Below are positions 1 to 6,082 of a stretch of 7,357 bases of DNA, piece by piece (within the stretch, counting starts at the first letter, position 1; each line of letters opens with the position of its first letter). The translations under genes were made by a program, and so were the position numbers. The stretch comes from Flavobacteriales bacterium UBA958. GTDB taxonomy: Bacteria > Bacteroidota > Bacteroidia > Flavobacteriales_D > Crocinitomicaceae. The notes beneath the pieces are model-generated. The model had not been told where the DNA came from. It did not search any database and saw nothing but the letters and a program-made list of their open reading frames with translations. The stretch is from positions 1 to 7,357 of the forward strand of contig DBCM01000158.1 in the NCBI GenBank assembly GCA_002293045.1, read 5' to 3'.

Positions 1-68
1 CGGTCAGCAAGGGTGCTTTTCCCGTGGTCAATGTGAGCAATGATGCAAAAATTACGTATGTTCTTCAT
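1..68 (-). CDS. lepA: Elongation factor 4 (LepA), N-terminal fragment, runs off the left edge
   Basis: Reading leftwards from an ATG at 68-66, the minus strand encodes MKNIRNFCIIAHIDHGKSTL followed by Ala-Asp, then the window ends. This is the start of LepA/EF4, a translational GTPase that binds ribosomes and is proposed to promote back-translocation or help under ionic stress. AHIDHGKST (residues 11-19) is the G1/P-loop that binds GTP phosphates. Only 22 full codons of a protein normally near 600 residues are present, so the other G motifs cannot be checked. The start is well fixed because homologues begin the same way and nothing upstream extends the frame. The gene lies 48 bp downstream of the surface-protein gene on the same strand. 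There is no Shine-Dalgarno sequence in front of it, as is usual in Bacteroidetes. LepA is preferred over other translational GTPases because of the KNIRNFCIIAHIDHGKSTLAD wording. Confidence 0.93.
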   Translation of the reverse strand, partial: MKNIRNFCIIAHIDHGKSTLAD

Positions 69-76
69 AGTGAGTG

Positions 77-84
77 CGAAGTTA
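77..84 (-). promoter_or_regulatory. Possible weak -7 element upstream of lepA
   Basis: On the minus strand TAACTTCG matches the Bacteroidetes -7 consensus TAnnTTTG in all but one position. It ends 8 bases before the lepA ATG, which would give a very short leader. I find no TTG at the usual 17-23 bp upstream. lepA could equally be read through from the surface-protein gene, so this is weak support only. Confidence 0.22.
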
Positions 85-116
85 CAATAACTCTTTATAT
101 TCTTTGGTTAATCCGA

Positions 117-2504
117 CTATTTTATCACAGTGACATGCCCAGTTATTTGTTCTTCTTGGCGTCTATTTCTGCGATAAATCAGCTTCCAGGTATAAACCCC
201 GTCGGGTACTTTCATCCCGTTGTATGTGCCATCCCATTTAAAGTCTAATTGGTCAGAGAAAAACAAACGTTCACCCCATCGGTTGTATACTTCAATGTTT
301 ATCCATTCAACACCAACAAAACTTCCAGAAAACACGTCGTTAATTCGGTTGTCATCTGGGAGAAAAGTATTTGGAATGTAAATGTAAAATTCTTCTTGAA
401 TATAAATCGGTTTGGTAATGCTGTCAATGCACCCATTCATATCGGTTGCAATCAGGGTGATGGTGTATTCGCCATATGGGCTAAACGTATGGGTTGGATG
501 GATTTCATACGAACCGCTCCCATCTCCAAAAAACCATTGATATCCAAAGCCATTTTGAGTTAAATTATAAAAGGAAGTAGGTAAATTTTCCGTTGGATTT
601 GAGGTCAGTATAGTAAAGTCTGCCACAGGTTTAACGATTTGAACTTGACTAAAGCCGCTTACACTAAAGGATTGACATTCATCGGAAACTAATACTTGAT
701 AGCTGTTTGTACTTGCCGGGTATACCCAAATCCCAGGCGTTGTGGCTCCGTTTGACGGCCATAGATAGTAGTAATTCCCATACCCACCGCTGGCAATCAC
801 ACTTACAAAGGCACTGTCTCCCGGACAGATATATTGCGTTGGCGTCATACTCAATACCAACGGTGGGCTGGTAATGGTATAGGTTACCGTATCACGAATT
901 TCATTTCCGCAGCCGTCAGTTACCGTTAATACGTAGCTGTTAGTGCTGCTTGGAGTTACGTTTAGGCTATCTGTCGTAGAAATTATTGCACTTGAACCAA
1001 GGGTTCTCCATTGGTAAGTATATGCGCTATTCCCTCCATTAACCGTGCTGTAAAAGGTATGTGTTAAATAAGGACAAATCTCAGTGACATCTGGGGAAAG
1101 GACAATAGAAAGGGGTGGAAACACGGGCACGCTTACTGTTGCCGTATCGGTTAGGGTTATTCCAGTACAATTATCTGTTACTTGAACATATATAGTTTGA
1201 GAGGTTTGCGCCGTAAATGAAATAGATGCCGTAGTAGCCCCAGTGCTCCAAAGATACGTATAGGGAGGAACTCCACCGGTAATTCCGGCGGTTAAACTAA
1301 TGGGTTGGTTCGGACATAACAAGGTGGTGTCCGATAAGTTAAGGGAAAGCGGGGGAACATCCTGAATGTATAAGGTTAATGGGATGGGAGTAACATTACC
1401 GCAGGGGTCAGCTACATTGAAATTGAGCAAAATGGTCTCAAGTCCCTCTGCGAAATTGTCTGAGTTTACATTGATTTGAAAGGTATAAATAGCTTGTCCA
1501 GGACTAAAATTTACCGCATTTGGAACTCCTGAATAATCCACGCCCTGTGTAGCGGAACCACTCACAGTTAAAGGAATTGAAAGTGGACTGTTTATGTTGC
1601 TTTGTCGGGTCACGGTTACTGTCGCTGAAACACAGCCTTCCGCCATCCAATCCGGATTGGCAAATACTTGTTGGGATATGGTGGCGTTCACATCCACCGG
1701 TGTTTTCGAACTTAGGCTGTTGGCTTCCAAGAAAATTCCTGAGTCCCAAGACCCATCCCCTACATCAGCAATTGCAAGGATTAAATGATAGGTTTGACCG
1801 CACTGAACGGCGGATACTGCTTCTAATACATCGGTGAAACCGTCATATTGAATATAATTTGGAGAGGTATTGTAAGGAGCCATGTTGCCATCTCCGTTGG
1901 TATTGTAATACAGGGCATTCGTAATAGCATTTACGTTATTAATCGATACAACGCCTCCTCCGTTGGGCAATTGAGCAATGTTCTGTAGGCCCACAATCCC
2001 GGGTCCAGAAATAAAAAAACCAAAAACATCATTGTAGGTGGAGTTATTGGGGGGGGCAAATTCAGGATATTCCTCAGAACCAAATACATATTTGAACCGA
2101 ACAGTGTCAGCATAGGGGATAAAATCAAACTCCAACGTTGCCGCATTGTAGGTTTGAGTTCCTTGGATGATTCCGGATAAGATTCCGGAACCCGGCATAT
2201 TATTGTCGGTGCCAGAAGACGGGGCATTATTGGGTCCTTGCGGCCCAGCACCATTGTTCAGAACGGTCCCTGTGGTCATGACAATTCCTTGTGCAATCCC
2301 AAGATTCGTCCCGTTTGCACTAAACGACCCAATGGCTGTTGGACTGCCGTTGTATAGAATGTTACTTACGGTAACACCGGGTCCAATTAATACGTTTTGT
2401 ACTAAGCCCTGAGGGGCTTGACCGCTGGTAGTGATGAGCTGAGCAGTGCCTGAAAACAGGTTGGCAAAAACACCAAACAACAATAATATGCGCCAACCCT
2501 TCAT
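117..2504 (-). CDS. Secreted surface protein: choice-of-anchor L domain, Calx-beta-like domain, Ig-like repeats, PKD domain, T9SS type B sorting domain
   Basis: A 795-residue protein probably exported by Sec and then carried across the outer membrane by the type IX secretion system. Domains in order: signal peptide (about 1-21, hydrophobic ILLLFGVFANLFSG, likely cut near TAQ); choice-of-anchor L-like domain (about 30-265, with the typical APQGLVQNVLIGPGVTVSN opening, GIVMTTG and YVFGSEEYPEF); a Calx-beta-like domain (about 270-382, with GVDYSG and NDNFAEGLE-type wording); three tandem Ig/SprB-like units (384-625); a PKD domain (about 627-702, with FFGDG); and a gliding-motility-associated C-terminal domain (about 707-795, with IPNTFLPDDNRINDVF, VYNRWGERLF, WDGTYNG and VPDGVYTWKL). 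The last is the type B T9SS sorting signal, which directs secretion and surface attachment. The start is the only ATG that gives a good signal peptide. The likely role is adhesion or cell-surface structure; ligand and partners cannot be inferred. The reading frame is intact. It carries a C8 tract at codons 150-152. Confidence 0.9.
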   Translation of the reverse strand: MKGWRILLLFGVFANLFSGTAQLITTSGQAPQGLVQNVLIGPGVTVSNILYNGSPTAIGSFSANGTNLGIAQGIVMTTGTVLNNGAGPQGPNNAPSSGTDNNMPGSGILSGIIQGTQTYNAATLEFDFIPYADTVRFKYVFGSEEYPEFAPPNNSTYNDVFGFFISGPGIVGLQNIAQLPNGGGVVSINNVNAITNALYYNTNGDGNMAPYNTSPNYIQYDGFTDVLEAVSAVQCGQTYHLILAIADVGDGSWDSGIFLEANSLSSKTPVDVNATISQQVFANPDWMAEGCVSATVTVTRQSNINSPLSIPLTVSGSATQGVDYSGVPNAVNFSPGQAIYTFQINVNSDNFAEGLETILLNFNVADPCGNVTPIPLTLYIQDVPPLSLNLSDTTLLCPNQPISLTAGITGGVPPYTYLWSTGATTASISFTAQTSQTIYVQVTDNCTGITLTDTATVSVPVFPPLSIVLSPDVTEICPYLTHTFYSTVNGGNSAYTYQWRTLGSSAIISTTDSLNVTPSSTNSYVLTVTDGCGNEIRDTVTYTITSPPLVLSMTPTQYICPGDSAFVSVIASGGYGNYYYLWPSNGATTPGIWVYPASTNSYQVLVSDECQSFSVSGFSQVQIVKPVADFTILTSNPTENLPTSFYNLTQNGFGYQWFFGDGSGSYEIHPTHTFSPYGEYTITLIATDMNGCIDSITKPIYIQEEFYIYIPNTFLPDDNRINDVFSGSFVGVEWINIEVYNRWGERLFFSDQLDFKWDGTYNGMKVPDGVYTWKLIYRRNRRQEEQITGHVTVIK
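630..1355 (-). repeat. Three tandem Ig-like/SprB-like protein repeats within the surface protein
   Basis: Residues 384-462, 463-546 and 547-625 form three diverged units of about 79-84 residues. Each opens with PPL plus a short hydrophobic strand. Each then has a Cys-Pro (C397, C477, C560), a Gly-rich turn followed by Tyr-x-x-x-Trp or a close variant (YTYLW, YTYQW, YYYLW), and a strand ending Val-x-Val-x-Asp or similar before a second Cys (C446, C532, C610). The Cys pairs could form one disulfide per unit in the oxidising cell exterior. The units are clearly diverged at DNA level, so this is an old duplication and not a recent expansion. Confidence 0.75.
2049..2056 (-). repeat. C8 mononucleotide tract inside the surface-protein coding sequence
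   Basis: Eight consecutive G on the plus strand are eight C in the coding strand, reading GCC CCC CCC (Ala150-Pro151-Pro152) within the choice-of-anchor L domain. Gain or loss of one base would shift the frame after about one fifth of the protein and remove the sorting domain. The tract is the longest G/C run I see in the window. It is also a likely place for sequencing error, although the frame is intact as given. Confidence 0.8.
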
Positions 2505-2541
2505 GATATAATTTCAACGAATAAGAACTGAAAACGTTGTT

Positions 2542-2572
2542 AAAAGTTAAGCTTTTTTTTATTTTTTTTCAA
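2542..2572 (-). promoter_or_regulatory. Predicted Bacteroidetes-type promoter for the surface-protein gene
   Basis: On the minus strand a TTG (2572-2570) is followed by a 20-bp spacer and TAACTTTT (2549-2542), which matches the -7 consensus TAnnTTTG in all but the last base. The spacing is in the range reported for this phylum. The spacer is A8-T-A8-GCT, so nearly all of it is slippage-prone A-tract. The TTG lies in the last sense codons of the ABC exporter gene and its stop codon is in the spacer. The leader to the ATG at 2504 would be about 30-35 bases. No Shine-Dalgarno sequence is present. The 54-bp gap 2505-2558 contains no clear terminator, so read-through from the exporter gene is also possible. 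Confidence 0.5.
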
Positions 2573-4427
2573 GACCAAGTCCTTGAAGTTGACAAAACTT
2601 GGCATATTCCCCTTGTTTTTGGAGAAGTTGTAGGTGTGAGCCCGTTTCAACAATTTTCCCTTTTTTAAAGACCATGATCACGTCGGCATTAATGATGGTA
2701 CTCAATCGGTGTGCAACCACAATACTTGTTTTTCCTTTCATGATGGAATCTAAAGCAAGCTGTACTTGTCTTTCTGATTCTGTGTCTAAGGCGGAGGTGG
2801 CCTCATCCAGCAACAAAATTTCAGGATTCTTATACATTGCTCGAGCAATGCTAATCCGTTGTTTTTGTCCTCCTGAAAGCTTGTTTCCTCGATCACCTAC
2901 GTTGTATTCAAAGCCTCCATCAAGCAGGGTTATAAATTCATAGGCATTTGCGTTTTTTGCAGCCTCCACAGCTCGCTTTATATCCGGGGTTTCGTCTCCA
3001 AAAGCAATGTTCTCTAAAACAGTGGCATTAAAAAGTAAGGAGTCCTGAGCCACGATTCCAATCATGTGTCTCAAATGTTGAATATCGATGGATCGCAAAT
3101 CTATTCCATCAATGGTAATGTTCCCTGCCGAGGGATCGTGAAACCTTGGGATTAAATCCAGTAGCGTGGACTTTCCACTCCCCGATTCCCCGACTATGGC
3201 TATGGTTTGACCCTTTTTGATTTCAAACGAAATGCCTTCAAGGACCAAGTCCGAGGTGTAGGAAAAGGAGACGCCGTTGAAGGAAATCGTGTCTTCGAAG
3301 GCGGTGAGCTTAATCGCGTTCGGAGAATTTTTAATCACTTCATCTTGTACTAGGATTTCTTGGATGCGGTCCATGGAAACACGTGCTTTGGCAAGATTGG
3401 CAAGGGAGGATGAAATGCCTTGAATTGGACGTAACATTTGAGAAAATACGATAATAAAGGTCAGAAACACTTCTCCGGATAACCCACCGCTTTGATGATT
3501 TAGAATTAGCTGCCCTCCAAAAAACACCAATAAAAGCATGATAAGTGCGCCGAGGGTTTCATTGATTAGCGGGGCTAAATCTTTTTTTCTAAAGGTCTTG
3601 GTAATGAGCTGTTGATGCAACAAATTTACATGCTCGAAACGCGTTTTTATGAAATGAATCGCCCCAAAAGCCTTTATGATACGTATTCCATTTAGTGCCT
3701 CATCAATGGATGCGTATAATAGCCCTGTTTGTTCTTGTCCTTGCTTGGCGGTTCGTTTCAAGCTTTTATTGATTTTCGAAATCACAAAGGCAGAAACAGG
3801 CAAAAGGAAAAGTGAAAAAAGGGTTAACTCCGGGCTTAGTAAAATCAGTGTTACCACATTAATAATAACTGCGATAGGTTCTCGAAAAATTAATTCAAGC
3901 ATGCTTACTACTGCAACCTCAATCTCTCCGACATCGCTATTCATTCGCGCCATAATATCACCTCGGCGTTCATTGGAGTGGAAGGAAAGCGGTAAAATTA
4001 AGGCCTTGTAAAAGAGTTCATTCCGTACATCCCTAACCACGGCCATGCGCAGCTGCGATTGAAACCATACAGCCCCATACCGGAAAAGATTTTTGAGAAA
4101 AAAAGCTGTAAAAACACTTAAACAAACAATAAGTAGGGCAAACTCGGGGTCTTGTTTTACCATAGAAGCCATATGAAACTCATAAAATTCCTTGAGGAAT
4201 CTTCCAAAATCCAAGATGGAATCTGGGTTTTTGGGATACTTGGGAATGTGTATTGCATTCGGGCTCCTGAAAATGAGTTGTAAAACCGGGATAAATAAGA
4301 CTAAAGACAGCAAGTTAAAAATCACAAACAGGAGGTTGCATGCGACCACAAGGAGCGCAATTCCTTTGTATACGAAGGTATACGATATGATTACTTTAAG
4401 GTCTTTCAAGGAAGCACAAAGATACAT
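2559..4427 (-). CDS. ABC exporter, fused membrane and ATPase domains, MsbA-like
   Basis: A 622-residue half-transporter that would work as a homodimer in the inner membrane. The membrane domain (about 15-345) has six predicted segments, the first near 22-50 and the last near 317-340. The nucleotide-binding domain follows (about 380-618) and looks fully active: A-loop Tyr390, Walker A GESGSGKST (413-421), Q-loop Gln461, signature LSGGQ (517-521), Walker B ILLLDEATSALD (537-548, with the catalytic Glu542) and H-loop His573. This is the ABCB/MsbA-like arrangement. Lipid A-core flipping is the best-known role in the family, but drug or peptide export cannot be excluded. I chose the ATG at 4427-4425. 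The frame is open further upstream to a TTG at 4478, which would collide with rbfA. An in-frame TTG at 4409 gives MKDLK, which resembles homologue starts and follows a -7-like box. rbfA is divergent, 50 bp away. The surface-protein gene follows 54 bp downstream. Confidence 0.88.
   Translation of the reverse strand: MYLCASLKDLKVIISYTFVYKGIALLVVACNLLFVIFNLLSLVLFIPVLQLIFRSPNAIHIPKYPKNPDSILDFGRFLKEFYEFHMASMVKQDPEFALLIVCLSVFTAFFLKNLFRYGAVWFQSQLRMAVVRDVRNELFYKALILPLSFHSNERRGDIMARMNSDVGEIEVAVVSMLELIFREPIAVIINVVTLILLSPELTLFSLFLLPVSAFVISKINKSLKRTAKQGQEQTGLLYASIDEALNGIRIIKAFGAIHFIKTRFEHVNLLHQQLITKTFRKKDLAPLINETLGALIMLLLVFFGGQLILNHQSGGLSGEVFLTFIIVFSQMLRPIQGISSSLANLAKARVSMDRIQEILVQDEVIKNSPNAIKLTAFEDTISFNGVSFSYTSDLVLEGISFEIKKGQTIAIVGESGSGKSTLLDLIPRFHDPSAGNITIDGIDLRSIDIQHLRHMIGIVAQDSLLFNATVLENIAFGDETPDIKRAVEAAKNANAYEFITLLDGGFEYNVGDRGNKLSGGQKQRISIARAMYKNPEILLLDEATSALDTESERQVQLALDSIMKGKTSIVVAHRLSTIINADVIMVFKKGKIVETGSHLQLLQKQGEYAKFCQLQGLGLEKK
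4417..4424 (-). promoter_or_regulatory. -7-like box (TATCTTTG) at the start of the ABC exporter gene
   Basis: The minus strand reads TATCTTTG, an exact match to TAnnTTTG, directly after the chosen ATG (4427-4425). If it is the real -7 element, transcription would begin near 4412, after that ATG. The start would then have to be the in-frame TTG at 4409-4407, nearly leaderless. The nearest upstream TTG is only 13 bp away, shorter than the usual -33/-7 spacing, so the match may be chance. Confidence 0.3.
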
Positions 4428-4464
4428 TTTGTTAAGACAAGGTAAAACACCCCGTGAAGATTCG

Positions 4465-4472
4465 TAACTTTG
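4465..4472 (+). promoter_or_regulatory. -7 box (TAACTTTG) immediately upstream of rbfA
   Basis: TAACTTTG is an exact match to the Bacteroidetes -7 consensus TAnnTTTG and ends only 5 bases before the rbfA ATG at 4478. Transcription would begin at or within a few bases of the start codon, giving a leaderless or nearly leaderless message. No TTG lies at 17-23 bp upstream; the nearest (4429-4431) is 33 bp away. The exact match and position between divergent genes support it, while the missing -33 element counts against it. Confidence 0.45.
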
Positions 4473-4477
4473 ACCCA

Positions 4478-4813
4478 ATGAGTAGTATTAGACAACAAAA
4501 AATAGAGGCGGCCATTCGCCAGGAACTTTCAGCATTTTTGTTAACGAAGTCCAGTGAAATTACCTTGGGAGCCATGGTGTCCGTTACAGTGGTAAGGGTA
4601 ACCGCAGATTTGTCCTTGGCAAGGTGTTATCTTAGTGTGTTTGCCCATCAAGAGCCTGCAGCGGTTCTCGCATCAATTGAGTCGAATACTGGTGTAATTC
4701 GACGGGAGGTCGGGAACCGACTTAAAAACATGCGCAAAATCCCAAGCCTTAGGTTTTTTCTGGATGATTCGTTGGATTATGCGGATCAAATAGATAAGCT
4801 CTTGAAAAAGTGA
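4478..4813 (+). CDS. rbfA: Ribosome-binding factor A
   Basis: A 111-residue protein that fits RbfA, a small KH-fold factor which binds the immature 30S subunit and assists late maturation of 16S rRNA, including its 5' end. The N-terminal helix with RQQKIEAAIRQELSAFL, the central strand DLSLARCYLSVF and the C-terminal NRLKNMRKIPSLRFFLDDSLDYADQIDKLL are the family's usual landmarks; the last is the region typically read as LR-x-x-P-x-LRF-x-x-DDS. Length is normal for the family. The ATG at 4478 is preferred over an in-frame GTG at 4454, because the extra eight residues (MKIRNFDP) have no counterpart that I recall and the GTG lies upstream of a TAnnTTTG box. The stop codon overlaps the GTG start of the next gene, so the two are probably co-translated. 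No Shine-Dalgarno sequence is visible. Confidence 0.92.
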   Translation: MSSIRQQKIEAAIRQELSAFLLTKSSEITLGAMVSVTVVRVTADLSLARCYLSVFAHQEPAAVLASIESNTGVIRREVGNRLKNMRKIPSLRFFLDDSLDYADQIDKLLKK

Positions 4814-6018
4814 AACCGGTAACAGTTTTTTTTCTTGCAAAACGCTTCTTGATTTCTCGTCAAAAAAAGACCGCAGTATCTGTGATTTCTTGGATTGCTG
4901 TTTTAGGAATGTTGGTCTCTTCGGCGGCTATGGTTATTCTACTTTCTGCATTTAATGGAATCGAAGGAATGATTGAAGGTATGTATACTGCATTTGACCA
5001 AGAGGTCACGATGACTCCGAAAAACGGCTCGAAAATCAGTGCCGATTCGCTAAGGAAAGTACTATCACTAACCAAAAACATAGAAGGAGTAAACGCGCAA
5101 AGCATGTTTATTCAAGAACGTATTATAATAAGAAAAGAAAAAAAATGGGCAAATGCGGAGCTATGGGCCGTTGAGCCCTCCTTTTTTGAAATGGCCAACG
5201 TAAATACGCCAGAACATTTAATAAATGGGAACCCGTTAACGGGTACTGGTCAAGCCTTAATGGGGGTGGGGCTGGCAAATAAGCTTGGATTACATTCTAT
5301 GGATTTATCCCCTGAAACAGCCGTCCTTTACATCCCGCGACAAGACCGCAAAATTCGTATTGGAAAGTCTCCATTTTTTCAACAGCGCATTTCGGTATCC
5401 GGTGCTATAGAATACAACAAGGAGCTCAACGATCAAGTGCTCCTGGTTCCGCTGTCCTATGCCACAGGGTTTTTCAGTAATGAGGTAAGTGGCGTTTTGA
5501 TGAGTACTGCGGAGTCGAAAAGAAATTCGATTAAAAAAAACCTCGTTGAAAAGTTCGGAGGCCAGTTTTCGATAAAAACGAATTTGGAGAAAAACGCATT
5601 AATTTTTAAGACCAGTAAATCAGAAAAACTCATTGTGGTTATTATTTTGATTTTCGTGTTTATTCTATCGCTGTTCAATTTATCCGCGTCATTAACCATG
5701 ACATATTTAGAAAAAAAAGCAGAATTTACCACGATGTTTTCATTGGGAATGAGCTCGTTAGATTTGAGCCGTATATTCTTAGTATTAGGAGCCATGATTG
5801 TTTCCCTTGGGGTATTCATTGGACTAAGCGCGGGATCCTTATTAGTTTTTCTTCATGAACAGCTGCATTTGATTAAGATCCCAGGAACGACGAACGCCTT
5901 TCCGAGTAACTACGATGGGTTACAAATTATATCCCTGCTATTTTTGCTCATTATCCTTGGATTCACAGCTACTGCGGTTACAACTTCTTTTTTAATGAAA
6001 ACAAACAGAAAAGCATAA
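4810..6018 (+). CDS. FtsX-family ABC permease, LolC/LolE-like
   Basis: A 402-residue inner-membrane protein with the four-helix layout of MacB/LolCE-type permeases. There is one helix near the N-terminus (about 21-46, with the AVLGMLVSSAAMVILLSAFNGIE stretch typical of the group). A large periplasmic domain follows (about 50-270), then an FtsX domain with three helices (about 274-297, 321-348, 371-395). In the cytoplasmic loop after helix 2, EKKAEFTTMFSLGMSS resembles the conserved coupling region that docks on the ATPase. By family, it would move lipoproteins from the inner membrane towards the outer membrane together with a LolD-type ATPase. No ATPase gene is adjacent. The start is GTG at 4810, overlapping the rbfA stop by four bases (GTGA), and the protein begins where homologues begin. 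A T8 run lies at codons 6-8. Two consecutive TAA stops end the gene. Assignment to LolC/E against another FtsX-type permease is likely but not proven. Confidence 0.85.
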   Translation: MKPVTVFFLAKRFLISRQKKTAVSVISWIAVLGMLVSSAAMVILLSAFNGIEGMIEGMYTAFDQEVTMTPKNGSKISADSLRKVLSLTKNIEGVNAQSMFIQERIIIRKEKKWANAELWAVEPSFFEMANVNTPEHLINGNPLTGTGQALMGVGLANKLGLHSMDLSPETAVLYIPRQDRKIRIGKSPFFQQRISVSGAIEYNKELNDQVLLVPLSYATGFFSNEVSGVLMSTAESKRNSIKKNLVEKFGGQFSIKTNLEKNALIFKTSKSEKLIVVIILIFVFILSLFNLSASLTMTYLEKKAEFTTMFSLGMSSLDLSRIFLVLGAMIVSLGVFIGLSAGSLLVFLHEQLHLIKIPGTTNAFPSNYDGLQIISLLFLLIILGFTATAVTTSFLMKTNRKA

Positions 6019-6024
6019 TAAATT

Positions 6025-6057
6025 TTGTGTTCTCTTCAATTTAATTCAGTATATTTG
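6025..6057 (+). promoter_or_regulatory. Predicted promoter for atpD
   Basis: TTG at 6025-6027 and TATATTTG at 6050-6057 are separated by 22 bp. The second is an exact match to the Bacteroidetes -7 consensus TAnnTTTG and the spacing is within the accepted range. Transcription would start about 6061-6064, leaving a leader of roughly 20 bases before the ATG at 6083. The leader is A-rich and has no Shine-Dalgarno sequence. The gap 6019-6082 shows no convincing terminator hairpin for the upstream permease gene. Confidence 0.6.
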
Positions 6058-6082
6058 CGCCCAAAATAACACACGATTTACA

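Noticed and set aside
24..563. Two plus-strand open frames (24-248 and 249-563)
   Set aside because: They lie antisense to the clearly coding sorting and PKD domains of the surface protein and to lepA. The proteins show no family features and look like frame shadows.
2530..2550. Palindromic AACGTT and A/T-rich repeats as a terminator between the exporter and surface-protein genes
   Set aside because: The possible stem is short, A/T-rich and not followed by a U-tract in the direction of transcription. The segment fits a promoter better.
4454..4477. GTG at 4454 as an earlier rbfA start
   Set aside because: It adds eight residues unlike RbfA N-termini, and an exact TAnnTTTG box lies between it and the ATG at 4478.
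4428..4478. TTG at 4478 as the start of the ABC exporter
   Set aside because: It would run to the first base of rbfA on the other strand and adds 17 residues unlike exporter N-termini. The ATG at 4427 or the TTG at 4409 is more plausible.
5457..5819. Minus-strand 120-residue open frame under the permease gene
   Set aside because: It is the antisense shadow of the FtsX domain region; the plus-strand frame has clear membrane helices and family motifs.
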